A stretch of DNA of 64,000 nucleotides from UBA3839 sp902776985 (GTDB taxonomy: Bacteria > Bacteroidota > Bacteroidia > Bacteroidales > Bacteroidaceae): contig CACYSD010000001.1 of assembly GCA_902776985.1 (NCBI GenBank), positions 62,001-126,000 on the forward strand, given 5' to 3'. Of this stretch, positions 28,462 to 36,132 are shown piece by piece (position 1 is the stretch's first letter; every line of letters starts with the position of its first letter). A program made the translations under genes and the position numbers. A model generated the notes under the pieces. That model was not told where the DNA came from. It made no database searches and saw nothing but the letters and a program-made list of their open reading frames with translations.

Positions 28462-29946
28462 ATGAAACGACGCACCATCATAATACTTGCCACCATAATG
28501 GGAATCAGCTTCATCAGTTTGCTGGTGATGCAGATGAACTATGTGGACGAAGTATTGAACATGCGTCGTAAACATTTTGAGGAATCGGTAAACCGTGCCC
28601 TGAAGAAAGTGGCAAGGAACATCGAACTGGCAGAAACTGCCCATTATCTTGTTGAGGAAACAGAAGACCGCAGTGATGATTCCGAAAAGAACAATGACGA
28701 AGCGGTAACGTCAGACTCCACACAACAGATATTACATACGACTACAACCAGCGGAGCCTATACTAGCGAGTATTACACAAAGCGCAACGGTGCCAACCGG
28801 ACACGCAACTCCTACAAAGACGTACTTAAGCAAAGATATAAATACGAAAAAGACCTGATAGACGAAATCGTCTATTCCATTCTCTACACAGCAAGCGACC
28901 GGCCTCTGCAAGACCGTATAGATTTCAACGAACTTGACCAGAATCTCAAATTCGAGTTGGCAGACAACGACATCGACTTGGACTATCACTTTGGAGTGTA
29001 CACAGTAAACGGACAATGCGTTTACCAATGCGCCGATTACAGCATAGAAGGTGAGCAATGGACATTTCGTCAGACTCTTTTCCGCAACGACCCTGTACAG
29101 AAGATGGGTGAACTGCGCATCCATTTTCCACAGTTTGGTTCTTATGTTTACCGAAGTATTACTTTCCTCATACCATCTATCGTCTTCACTATAATTCTGC
29201 TCATCACATTCATCATTACGATGATTCTGGTGTTCCGACAGAAGAAACTCTCAGAAGTAAAGAACGACTTCATCAACAACATGACTCATGAGTTCAAAAC
29301 GCCAATCTCCACTATATCTTTGGCTGCACAAATGCTCAGTGACGATGCTGTAACAAAATCTCCGCAGATGATGAGCCGTTTGAGCAACACTATAAATGAT
29401 GAGACAAAGAGGTTGCGTTTTCAGGTAGAGAAAGTATTGCAGTTGTCTATGTATGAGAACAAAAGCGCTAAATTCAATCTTGTAGAATTAAATGTAAACG
29501 AACTTATAAGCGGTGTCGTTCATACATTTGCACTCAAGGTTGAAAAGAATGGAGGGAAAATCGTTACCCATCTCGATGCAAACAAGCCTACTGTACTTGC
29601 AGACGAAATGCACTTGACAAATGTAGTGTTCAACCTCATGGACAATGCGGTAAAATACCGTCGCAACGATGCTCAGCTCGAACTTACGATAAGCACATGG
29701 AACGACAGCCATAATCTCTGTATCAGTATACAAGACAACGGCATCGGAATAAAGAAAGAAGATGTAAAGAAGATTTTTGACAAATTCTACCGGGTTCACA
29801 CTGGAAACAGGCATGATGTCAAAGGCTTTGGACTAGGTCTAGCATACGTAAAGAAGATTATTACCGAACACAAAGGAACGGTAAATGCTGAGAGCGAACT
29901 TGGCATAGGCACCAAATTCATTATCAAACTGCCGTCAATGGAATAA
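28462..29946 (+). CDS. rprX: Sensor histidine kinase, RprX-like
   Basis: This 494-residue inner-membrane kinase has transmembrane helices at about 5-25 and 230-255, a periplasmic sensor between them, and a dimerisation/phosphoacceptor box NNMTHEFKTPIS with His276. The ATPase motifs are the N-box (VVFNLMDNAVKYR), G1 (IQDNGIGIKKED), the F-box and G2 (GFGLGLAYVKKI). The downstream response regulator gene, 81 nt away, is its probable partner. The resemblance to B. fragilis RprX is recognised from memory; the signal is unknown. Confidence 0.88.
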   Translation: MKRRTIIILATIMGISFISLLVMQMNYVDEVLNMRRKHFEESVNRALKKVARNIELAETAHYLVEETEDRSDDSEKNNDEAVTSDSTQQILHTTTTSGAYTSEYYTKRNGANRTRNSYKDVLKQRYKYEKDLIDEIVYSILYTASDRPLQDRIDFNELDQNLKFELADNDIDLDYHFGVYTVNGQCVYQCADYSIEGEQWTFRQTLFRNDPVQKMGELRIHFPQFGSYVYRSITFLIPSIVFTIILLITFIITMILVFRQKKLSEVKNDFINNMTHEFKTPISTISLAAQMLSDDAVTKSPQMMSRLSNTINDETKRLRFQVEKVLQLSMYENKSAKFNLVELNVNELISGVVHTFALKVEKNGGKIVTHLDANKPTVLADEMHLTNVVFNLMDNAVKYRRNDAQLELTISTWNDSHNLCISIQDNGIGIKKEDVKKIFDKFYRVHTGNRHDVKGFGLGLAYVKKIITEHKGTVNAESELGIGTKFIIKLPSME

Positions 29947-30027
29947 GCCATACAGCTAAAGAAAATTATCAGATACTATCATCAACAAGAATAAAAACTA
30001 TTATTAACCCCGATAAAAGTCAACACT

Positions 30028-30732
30028 ATGGAAGAAAATTTTGAAAACGTTAGCATTTTGTTATGCGAAGACGACGAGAACTTAGGTATGCTCTTGCGTG
30101 AATACCTCGAAGCAAAAGGTTTCAAGGCAGATCTCTGCATAGACGGTGAAGAAGGCTACAATGCATTCTGCGAGAACAACTACGACCTGTGTATTCTGGA
30201 CGTGATGATGCCTAAGATGGACGGTTTCACACTTGCGTCAAAGATTCGCGAGATGAATGCCGAAGTTCCATTTATTTTCCTCACAGCGAAAACACTCATT
30301 GAAGATGTACGTGAAGGATTTGAAATCGGAGCAGACGACTATATCACAAAACCATTCCGCATGGATGTGGTAGTTCTGCGCATCGAAGCAATCTTGCGCC
30401 GTGTACGCGGTAAGAAAAACTCCAACGAAGTAATTCGTCACATTGGCGAATACATCTTCGACACTCAGAAGCAAATGCTGATTTTCGGTGAAGAGCAACG
30501 CAAACTCACCACTAAGGAGGCTGAATTGCTTACACTGCTCAGCAACAAATCCAACGAACTCCTTCCACGCGACTACGCATTGAAAACAATCTGGATTGAC
30601 GACAATTATTTCAATGCCCGCTCAATGGATGTTTACATCACCAAACTTCGCAAGCATCTGAAAGATGATCCAAAAGTAGAGATTCTCAACGTTCACGGTA
30701 AAGGCTACAAGCTCGTAGTTCCAGAACAATAA
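30028..30732 (+). CDS. rprY: OmpR-family response regulator, RprY-like
   Basis: This 234-residue regulator has a receiver domain with phosphoacceptor Asp58 (LCILDVMMPKMDG), the conserved Thr (FIFLTAK) and Lys (ITKPF), and a C-terminal winged helix (about 130-232) with DVYITKLRKHLKDDP. It is the partner of the upstream kinase in the same operon. Confidence 0.9.
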   Translation: MEENFENVSILLCEDDENLGMLLREYLEAKGFKADLCIDGEEGYNAFCENNYDLCILDVMMPKMDGFTLASKIREMNAEVPFIFLTAKTLIEDVREGFEIGADDYITKPFRMDVVVLRIEAILRRVRGKKNSNEVIRHIGEYIFDTQKQMLIFGEEQRKLTTKEAELLTLLSNKSNELLPRDYALKTIWIDDNYFNARSMDVYITKLRKHLKDDPKVEILNVHGKGYKLVVPEQ

Positions 30733-30749
30733 CCAAAGAACATATTACA

Positions 30750-30786
30750 AAAAAAGATGTGCAGAAGTTTTCTGCACATCTTTTTT
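30750..30786. terminator. Bidirectional terminator between convergent genes
   Basis: GATGTGCAGAA (30756-30766) pairs with TTCTGCACATC (30770-30780), with A6 before and T6 after. It serves the response regulator on the plus strand and the small membrane protein on the minus strand. Confidence 0.92.
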
Positions 30787-30807
30787 ATGATTTAAGTAAA
30801 TACTTAT

Positions 30808-31065
30808 TTATTTCTTAAGTATTTCTGTCTCACCTTCTGACGCTTTTGCACTGCAACAATTTTCACATTCATCATCAAGTGGCAGATACTTGTTCAAGAA
30901 AATATGGCAGAGCAAGCCAATTACTACCAACACAGCACTACCAACTGTATACCAGTTCTGATCTAACAAATCGCTCATTGCAGGAATAATAGTTCCAAGA
31001 ATAGCGAGCAACGCACCAAGCACTACAAGAATGATGCCTAAATTTTTCAAAAAACTTGTTTTCAT
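30808..31065 (-). CDS. Small two-helix membrane protein, unknown function
   Basis: This 85-residue protein has two hydrophobic helices (about 8-30 and 38-60) and a Cys-containing acidic tail (DDECENCCSAKASEGETEILKK). It is convergent with the response regulator and shares its terminator. I do not recognise the family; the CxxCC group could bind metal or be lipid-modified, but nothing proves it. Confidence 0.75.
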   Translation of the reverse strand: MKTSFLKNLGIILVVLGALLAILGTIIPAMSDLLDQNWYTVGSAVLVVIGLLCHIFLNKYLPLDDECENCCSAKASEGETEILKK

Positions 31066-31239
31066 TATGTATCGTAAATTTTTAGTTAATTCAAAATATC
31101 ATGAAAAAAATGCCTATAATCGGCTTTGTGTTGCAAAATAACTAAATTTTATGCAAAGAGAGAAACTTTTGAGAGTTTTTTTTATTTATGAAGCGATTTT
31201 TTGCCGCAAGTATCACTTAAGTAAAAAAAACACAGGGAT

Positions 31240-31273
31240 TTTGCTTATATTTGAGAAAAAAGTCGTACCTTTG
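31240..31273 (+). promoter_or_regulatory. Promoter of rpsF-rpsR-rplI
   Basis: TTTG (31240-31243), 22 bp, TACCTTTG (31266-31273). The leader then begins with a 7-bp hairpin (TCGCTTT 31277-31283 with AAAGCGA 31290-31296). The hairpin may be part of a ribosomal-protein leader, but the known S6:S18 leader motif was not identified. Confidence 0.6.
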
Positions 31274-31341
31274 CAGTCGCTTTGCGTAAAAAGCGAAGTA
31301 AATCTTTATAATTTAAGTATTTATTAATTTCAAACAAAAGT

Positions 31342-31680
31342 ATGAATCAGTACGAAACCGTTTTCATTCTTACTCCCGTTTTGTCTGACGAACAGACAAA
31401 GGAAGCGGTAGAAAAGATCAAAGGTCTTCTCACAAAAGCTGGTGCAGAAGTATTCAGCGAGGAGAGCTGGGGTCTTAAGAAGCTGGCATACTCAATCCAG
31501 AAGAAGTCTACAGGCTTCTACTTTATGCTTGAGTACAAGGCTGAACCAACAGTGATCAAGAATTTCGAGTTGCAGTTGCGCCGTGACGAACGTGTGCTCC
31601 GCTACATCACAGTTAAGAACGAGAAGTATGCTGCTCAATATGCTGAGAAGCGTCGTAACAACAAAAAGAAGGAGGCATAA
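31342..31680 (+). CDS. rpsF: 30S ribosomal protein bS6
   Basis: This 112-residue S6 (MNQYETVFILTPVLSDEQ...RDERVLRYITVKNEK) binds 16S rRNA together with bS18. It is first in the rpsF-rpsR-rplI operon; no ssb or priB gene is inserted. Its own start has no Shine-Dalgarno sequence, only an A/T-rich leader. Confidence 0.98.
   Translation: MNQYETVFILTPVLSDEQTKEAVEKIKGLLTKAGAEVFSEESWGLKKLAYSIQKKSTGFYFMLEYKAEPTVIKNFELQLRRDERVLRYITVKNEKYAAQYAEKRRNNKKKEA
31669..31675 (+). promoter_or_regulatory. Strong Shine-Dalgarno sequence for rpsR
   Basis: AAGGAGG lies within the last codons of rpsF, 7 nt before the rpsR ATG. Such full matches to the anti-SD are absent from the other starts examined in this window, except rplI. 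Confidence 0.85.
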
Positions 31681-31682
31681 AC

Positions 31683-31958
31683 ATGGCAACACCACAAGCA
31701 ACAAGCGAAATCCGCTATTTAACTCCTAACGCAGTCGACGTTAAGAAGAAGAAATACTGCCGTTTCAAGAAGAGCGGTATTAAGTATATTGACTACAAAG
31801 ATCCTGAATTTCTCAAGAAGTTCCTCAACGAGCAAGGTAAGATTCTTCCTCGTCGCATCACAGGTACATCTCTGAAGTATCAGCGTCGTGTAGCTCAGGC
31901 AGTGAAACGTGCACGTCAGATTGCACTTCTCCCATTTGTAACAGACTTGATGAAATAA
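31683..31958 (+). CDS. rpsR: 30S ribosomal protein bS18
   Basis: This 91-residue S18 contains KKKYCRFKKSGIKYIDYKDPEFLKKFLNEQGKILPRRITGT, the family core. The start is 2 nt after the rpsF stop and has a perfect AAGGAGG. In Bacteroidota ribosomes bS18 is reported, with bS6 and bS21, to help hide the anti-Shine-Dalgarno end of 16S rRNA, which makes its own strong SD notable. Confidence 0.98.
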   Translation: MATPQATSEIRYLTPNAVDVKKKKYCRFKKSGIKYIDYKDPEFLKKFLNEQGKILPRRITGTSLKYQRRVAQAVKRARQIALLPFVTDLMK

Positions 31959-31963
31959 AAAAT

Positions 31964-31969
31964 AGGAGG
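31964..31969 (+). promoter_or_regulatory. Strong Shine-Dalgarno sequence for rplI
   Basis: AGGAGG sits 10 nt before the rplI ATG, in the 21-nt gap after rpsR. It is the second strong SD in this operon. Confidence 0.8.
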
Positions 31970-31979
31970 AAAGACAGTT

Positions 31980-32510
31980 ATGAAAATTATATTGAAGAAA
32001 GATGTCCACGGCTTAGGCTATAAGGACGATGTCCTCACAGTGAAGGACGGTTATGGTCGCAACTATCTTCTTCCTCAAGGTTATGCAGTACTTGCAACCG
32101 ACAAGGCTCTCAAGGTACTTGCTGAGGAACTGAAGCAGCGTGCACACAAACTCGCTAAAATCAAGGCTGACGCAGAAGCTGCTGCAAAGAAGTACGAAGG
32201 TGTTTCTTTGGTTATCACAGCTAAAGTTTCTGAAGGAAAGAACATCTATGGTAGCGTAGGTGCTGCACAGATTGCAGAAGCTCTCGGTGCTAAGGGTATC
32301 GAAACTAACCAGAAGATGGTTGTTCTCAAGGCAGTCAAAGAACTTGGAAGCTACACAGCAGTAATTCAGCTCCACAAGGAAGTTGCTGTAGAAGTTCCAT
32401 TCGAAGTAATCGCTGAGAACGCTCCAGTTGAAGCTCCTAAGGCTGAAGCACCAGCAAAGGAAGAAAAGCCTGCTGAAGAACCTGCAGCTGAAGAAGAAGT
32501 AGCAGAATAA
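31980..32510 (+). CDS. rplI: 50S ribosomal protein bL9 with acidic C-terminal extension
   Basis: This 176-residue L9 has the N-terminal MKIILKKDVHGLGYKDDVLTVKDGYGRNYL signature and the usual long helix and C-terminal domain. About 30 extra residues rich in Glu, Ala and Pro (from about 148 to the end) extend it beyond the common length near 150. It ends the rpsF operon and is followed by a terminator. Confidence 0.97.
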   Translation: MKIILKKDVHGLGYKDDVLTVKDGYGRNYLLPQGYAVLATDKALKVLAEELKQRAHKLAKIKADAEAAAKKYEGVSLVITAKVSEGKNIYGSVGAAQIAEALGAKGIETNQKMVVLKAVKELGSYTAVIQLHKEVAVEVPFEVIAENAPVEAPKAEAPAKEEKPAEEPAAEEEVAE

Positions 32511-32550
32511 TATGCTTACTTTCAGCTATTGCTGAAATACAAGCTCATAG

Positions 32551-32590
32551 ATAAAGTAACTCTGATTTTTCGGAGTTACTTTATTTGTTT
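32551..32590 (+). terminator. Intrinsic terminator of the rpsF operon
   Basis: ATAAAGTAACTC (32551-32562) pairs with GAGTTACTTTAT (32573-32584) and T-rich sequence follows. A second small hairpin (TTTCAGC/GCTGAAA, about 32520-32537) precedes it. Confidence 0.85.
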
Positions 32591-32622
32591 TAAAGAATTT
32601 TCAACTTAATAAGTTTGATACA

Positions 32623-32654
32623 ATTGGTATTAAACACAAAAAAGCTTAACTTTG
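32623..32654 (+). promoter_or_regulatory. Promoter of the mtaB operon
   Basis: ATTG (32623-32626), 20 bp, TAACTTTG (32647-32654); the ATG is at 32684. Confidence 0.6.
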
Positions 32655-32683
32655 CAGTTTTGTATACATATTTATAATAATAC

Positions 32684-33988
32684 ATGATTGACTCAAGCTT
32701 ACTACAAGGTAAAAAAGCTGCATATTTCACACTTGGATGCAAACTCAACTTCGCCGAAACATCAAGCATAGGCGAAGAATTGCGTCACTACGGTGTACGA
32801 ACTGCCTCGAGAGACGAAGCAGCAGACATCTGTGTAGTAAACACATGTTCCGTCACTGAGGTTGCCGACCATAAATGCAGGCAGGCAATCCACAAGATGG
32901 TAAAGAAGCATCCTGGCGCCCTGATTGTTGTGACAGGCTGTTATGCTCAACTTCAGCCGCAAATAATTCAAGATATTGAAGGTGTGGATCTCGTGATTGG
33001 CGCACAAAACAAAAATCAGGTTATTCCACAGATTCTGCACAAACTATCGACTACAGAGAGCTACACAGAAAAAGAAGATGGTAATAACTGGATGGGGGCT
33101 TGCTCTCATGGAGACCGCACACGTTATTTCCTCAAGGTGCAGGATGGATGCAATTATTTCTGTACCTATTGCACTATCCCCATGGCACGCGGACGAAGCC
33201 GCAACGGTAGCATTGAATCTATTGTCAATCAAGCGGAACAAGTTGCCAAAGAGGGTGGCAAGGAAATAGTGATTACCGGGGTAAACATAGGAGACTTCGG
33301 TCGCTCCACAGGCGAGACATTCTTCGACCTCGTCAAAGCTCTTGACGATGTGGATGGTATTGAACGTTACCGCATATCATCTATCGAGCCAAATTTGCTC
33401 ACTGATGAGATTATTGATTTTGTTGCAAGCTCACGAAGGTTTATGCCCCATTTTCACATCCCCCTTCAAAGTGGCTGCGATGAAGTCCTCAAGCTTATGC
33501 ACCGCAGATACGACACAGCACTTTTCCGACACAAGATTCTACGAATCAAGGAACTAATGCCTCATGCATTCATAGGAGTAGATGTCATAGTGGGCACGCG
33601 TGGAGAAACACCAGAGTTCTTTGAGAAAGCATACACATTTATAGAAAGTCTGCCGATATCACAGCTCCATGTGTTCAGCTATTCCGAGCGTCCTGGCACT
33701 AAAGCACTTGACATACCATATATCGTCACTCCGGAAATAAAGCATGAGAGGAGTCAGCGTCTGCTTGCACTTTCAGACAAAAAGACACGCGATTTCTACG
33801 CTTCATTCATCGGCACAGAACGTCCTGTTTTACTGGAACATGCACCGAAAGGGCGACCCATGCACGGCTTTACAGACAATTACATCCGAGTGGAGATTTC
33901 CAACACTCCCTCGCTTGACAACACCATACAAAACATCCGTCTAAACGCTTTCAACGGCAAAGGAGACGCTATCATCGGTTCACTCTGA
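32684..33988 (+). CDS. mtaB: tRNA t6A methylthiotransferase MtaB
   Basis: This 434-residue radical SAM enzyme adds a methylthio group to t6A37 of tRNA. The N-terminal UPF0004 cysteines occur in TLGCKLN, VNTCSVTEVADHKC and VTGCYAQ. The radical SAM cluster ligands are C156, C160 and C163 (CNYFCTYC), followed by IPMARGRSR. A TRAM-like end closes the protein. A glycosyltransferase gene follows after 13 nt. Confidence 0.94.
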   Translation: MIDSSLLQGKKAAYFTLGCKLNFAETSSIGEELRHYGVRTASRDEAADICVVNTCSVTEVADHKCRQAIHKMVKKHPGALIVVTGCYAQLQPQIIQDIEGVDLVIGAQNKNQVIPQILHKLSTTESYTEKEDGNNWMGACSHGDRTRYFLKVQDGCNYFCTYCTIPMARGRSRNGSIESIVNQAEQVAKEGGKEIVITGVNIGDFGRSTGETFFDLVKALDDVDGIERYRISSIEPNLLTDEIIDFVASSRRFMPHFHIPLQSGCDEVLKLMHRRYDTALFRHKILRIKELMPHAFIGVDVIVGTRGETPEFFEKAYTFIESLPISQLHVFSYSERPGTKALDIPYIVTPEIKHERSQRLLALSDKKTRDFYASFIGTERPVLLEHAPKGRPMHGFTDNYIRVEISNTPSLDNTIQNIRLNAFNGKGDAIIGSL

Positions 33989-34001
33989 CAAATCATTTAT
34001 T

Positions 34002-35039
34002 ATGCTTAAACTTGCCATTGTCATATTAAACTGGAACGGAGCAGAAATGCTTCAGAAATACCTGCCATCAGTAATGAGTAGTTCTCAAATGGAAGGTGTT
34101 CAGATTATTGTTGCAGACAACGCATCTTCAGACAATTCTGTAGCAATGCTTAAGCACAATTTTTCTCAGATTCCAGTTATTTCTCTTGATGAGAATTATG
34201 GATTTGCGGGAGGATACAACAAAGCTCTTCGTCAGATAGAAGCTGAATACTACTTATTGCTTAACAGCGATGTGGAAATAAAAAAGCAGAGATGGGTAGA
34301 ACCTTTGCTGAATTACATGGACCAGCACAAAGAAGTAGCAGCATGCCAACCCAAAATAAGATATCTTCTCCAGCCTGACATGTTTGAATATGCCGGTGCT
34401 GCAGGAGGAATGATTGACCGTGACGGTTTTCCTTTTTGCCGGGGACGCATTTTCAACACAATTGAAAACGACCATGGCCAGTATGACGGAGTCACTGACG
34501 TTCAGTGGTGTGCAGGCTGTTCACTGCTTGTCCGTTCCAAAGACTATTGGTCTGTAGGAGGATTAGACGAACGTTTTTTTGCACATAGCGAAGAAATAGA
34601 CCTTTGCTGGCGACTGCGTCTTGCAGGACATAGACTGGTATGTATCAGCGACACGGAAGTATTTCATCTTGGAGGGGCAACCTTGCAACAGGGTAATCCA
34701 CAAAAGACTTTCCTAAACTTCCGCAACAATCTGTTAATGCTTTACAAGAACCTTCCGGAGGAGGAACTGAAGGATGTTATGCGCAGAAGGATGTGGCTTG
34801 ACTATCTGGCCGCTCTCCAGATGCTTCTAAAATTCCAATGGAATCATTTCCGGGCAGTTATACGAGCACGAAAGGCTTTCCAGAACATGAAAAAGGAATT
34901 CAGTTCTGACAGAGAGAAGATACAACAGGGACGAACCGCGAACAGTATGCCAGACCGTTGTAATTTCTCAATAATCTGGCAATACCACGTACTCCGTCGA
35001 AGACTATTCTCCCATCTTCAATTTCCATCAAACCAGTAA
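34002..35039 (+). CDS. Family 2 glycosyltransferase
   Basis: This 345-residue GT-A fold enzyme begins LAIVILNWNGAEMLQKYLPSV, with NASSDNS and ENYGFAGGYNKAL motifs, NSDVE as the metal site, and SEEIDLCWRLRLAGHRL near 210-225, typical of rhamnosyltransferase-like GT2 proteins. A hydrophobic, basic C-terminal part may associate with the membrane. It probably transfers a sugar in surface polysaccharide synthesis; donor and acceptor are unknown. It is co-transcribed with mtaB. Confidence 0.88.
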   Translation: MLKLAIVILNWNGAEMLQKYLPSVMSSSQMEGVQIIVADNASSDNSVAMLKHNFSQIPVISLDENYGFAGGYNKALRQIEAEYYLLLNSDVEIKKQRWVEPLLNYMDQHKEVAACQPKIRYLLQPDMFEYAGAAGGMIDRDGFPFCRGRIFNTIENDHGQYDGVTDVQWCAGCSLLVRSKDYWSVGGLDERFFAHSEEIDLCWRLRLAGHRLVCISDTEVFHLGGATLQQGNPQKTFLNFRNNLLMLYKNLPEEELKDVMRRRMWLDYLAALQMLLKFQWNHFRAVIRARKAFQNMKKEFSSDREKIQQGRTANSMPDRCNFSIIWQYHVLRRRLFSHLQFPSNQ

Positions 35040-35057
35040 CAAGTCCTGCATATCCTT

Positions 35058-36008
35058 ATGTTAAGGTTTCATTTATTCATAATCTCTGCCCTTCTGAGCG
35101 TAGAATCCATTTTCGCACAGTACACTATAGACGAGTCCCCTGCCTACAACCTGAATCAGCACGTCCCCGCAGGCAACTACAGCGGTATAACTCATTTAGG
35201 CAATAACCTCTATGCTGTAGTTGACGACAAGGCATCATACGACGGTTTTCATGTTTGGGAGATAATGGTTGACAGCGAAAGCGGAAAAGTGAAAGACATT
35301 AAGAACAAAGGATTTCGCCACTCATCACAACCCAATCGCGACTGCGAAGGCTGTGCTTTTATACCTGAATACAACACAATTTTAATCAGTGGGGAAAAGG
35401 ACAACTGCCTGGTTGAATACAACACAGACGGTACTACCACTGGAAGAAGAACCAGAAATCTATTACCCGGGGCATCATCAAATGCCGGTCTTGAATCACT
35501 AACCTATGACCGCAACACTAAACATATCTGGACAATGGAGGAAAGTTCGGTAAACGGCCAATTACGCCTTATTGGACTTGACACAAAACTTAACATACTG
35601 TCACAAAGAATCTACCAACTTTCTTCACCATCAAAACAACAATATAACGGGAATCACATTCACGGAGTGAGTGCACTATGTGCTATTGGCGATTCGTGTG
35701 GCACGCTTCTTGTGCTTGAACGTGAAGCTTATATCCCAAAAAGCAAAATTGGTGCATGGACAAAAATCAAGTTATTTGCATTTTATCCAGAAAAGCGACC
35801 AGACGATCCAACATCTGGCAGGAAGACACTCTTGTGGGAACACACCACACAAATGAATCTATTCCAGCACAACTTTGCAAATTACGAAGGAATGTGTCTT
35901 GGTCCCCGCCTCGCTGACGGAAGCATCGTTCTATTTCTTATCTGCGACAGCCAAAACAGATATGCAGGAGTGTTAAAAGACTACCTTAAAACACTAATCC
36001 TTCGGTAA
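35058..36008 (+). CDS. Exported phytase-like (esterase-like beta-propeller) protein
   Basis: This 316-residue protein has a signal peptide ending SIFAQ. Motifs NYSGITHLGNNLYAVVDDKA, DCEGCAFIPEYNTILISGEKD, GLESLTYD and NYEGMCLGPRLADGSIVLFLICDSQNRY match the phytase-like domain family, which forms a beta-propeller. The substrate is unknown and no active-site residues can be assigned. It lies 18 nt after the glycosyltransferase gene. Confidence 0.75.
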   Translation: MLRFHLFIISALLSVESIFAQYTIDESPAYNLNQHVPAGNYSGITHLGNNLYAVVDDKASYDGFHVWEIMVDSESGKVKDIKNKGFRHSSQPNRDCEGCAFIPEYNTILISGEKDNCLVEYNTDGTTTGRRTRNLLPGASSNAGLESLTYDRNTKHIWTMEESSVNGQLRLIGLDTKLNILSQRIYQLSSPSKQQYNGNHIHGVSALCAIGDSCGTLLVLEREAYIPKSKIGAWTKIKLFAFYPEKRPDDPTSGRKTLLWEHTTQMNLFQHNFANYEGMCLGPRLADGSIVLFLICDSQNRYAGVLKDYLKTLILR

Positions 36009-36010
36009 AT

Positions 36011-36045
36011 CACAAAAAAACAGATAAAAAAACTGCTTTTTTGTG
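36011..36045 (+). terminator. Possible weak terminator
   Basis: CACAAAAAA and TTTTTTGTG, with inner CAG/CTG, can form an imperfect stem after the phytase-like gene. It is AT-rich with no extra T-tract beyond the stem. Confidence 0.4.
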
Positions 36046-36051
36046 CAAATA

Positions 36052-36082
36052 TTTGTTAATAAGGAAAATCTTTGTACCTTTG
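36052..36082 (+). promoter_or_regulatory. Bacteroidota promoter for the Ser/Thr kinase
   Basis: TTTG (36052-36055), 19 bp, TACCTTTG (36075-36082), a full consensus match; the ATG is at 36133. Confidence 0.75.
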
Positions 36083-36132
36083 CGACATTGATACCATCAC
36101 GAGTTAAAGAACATCAAACATAAAAGACCATT

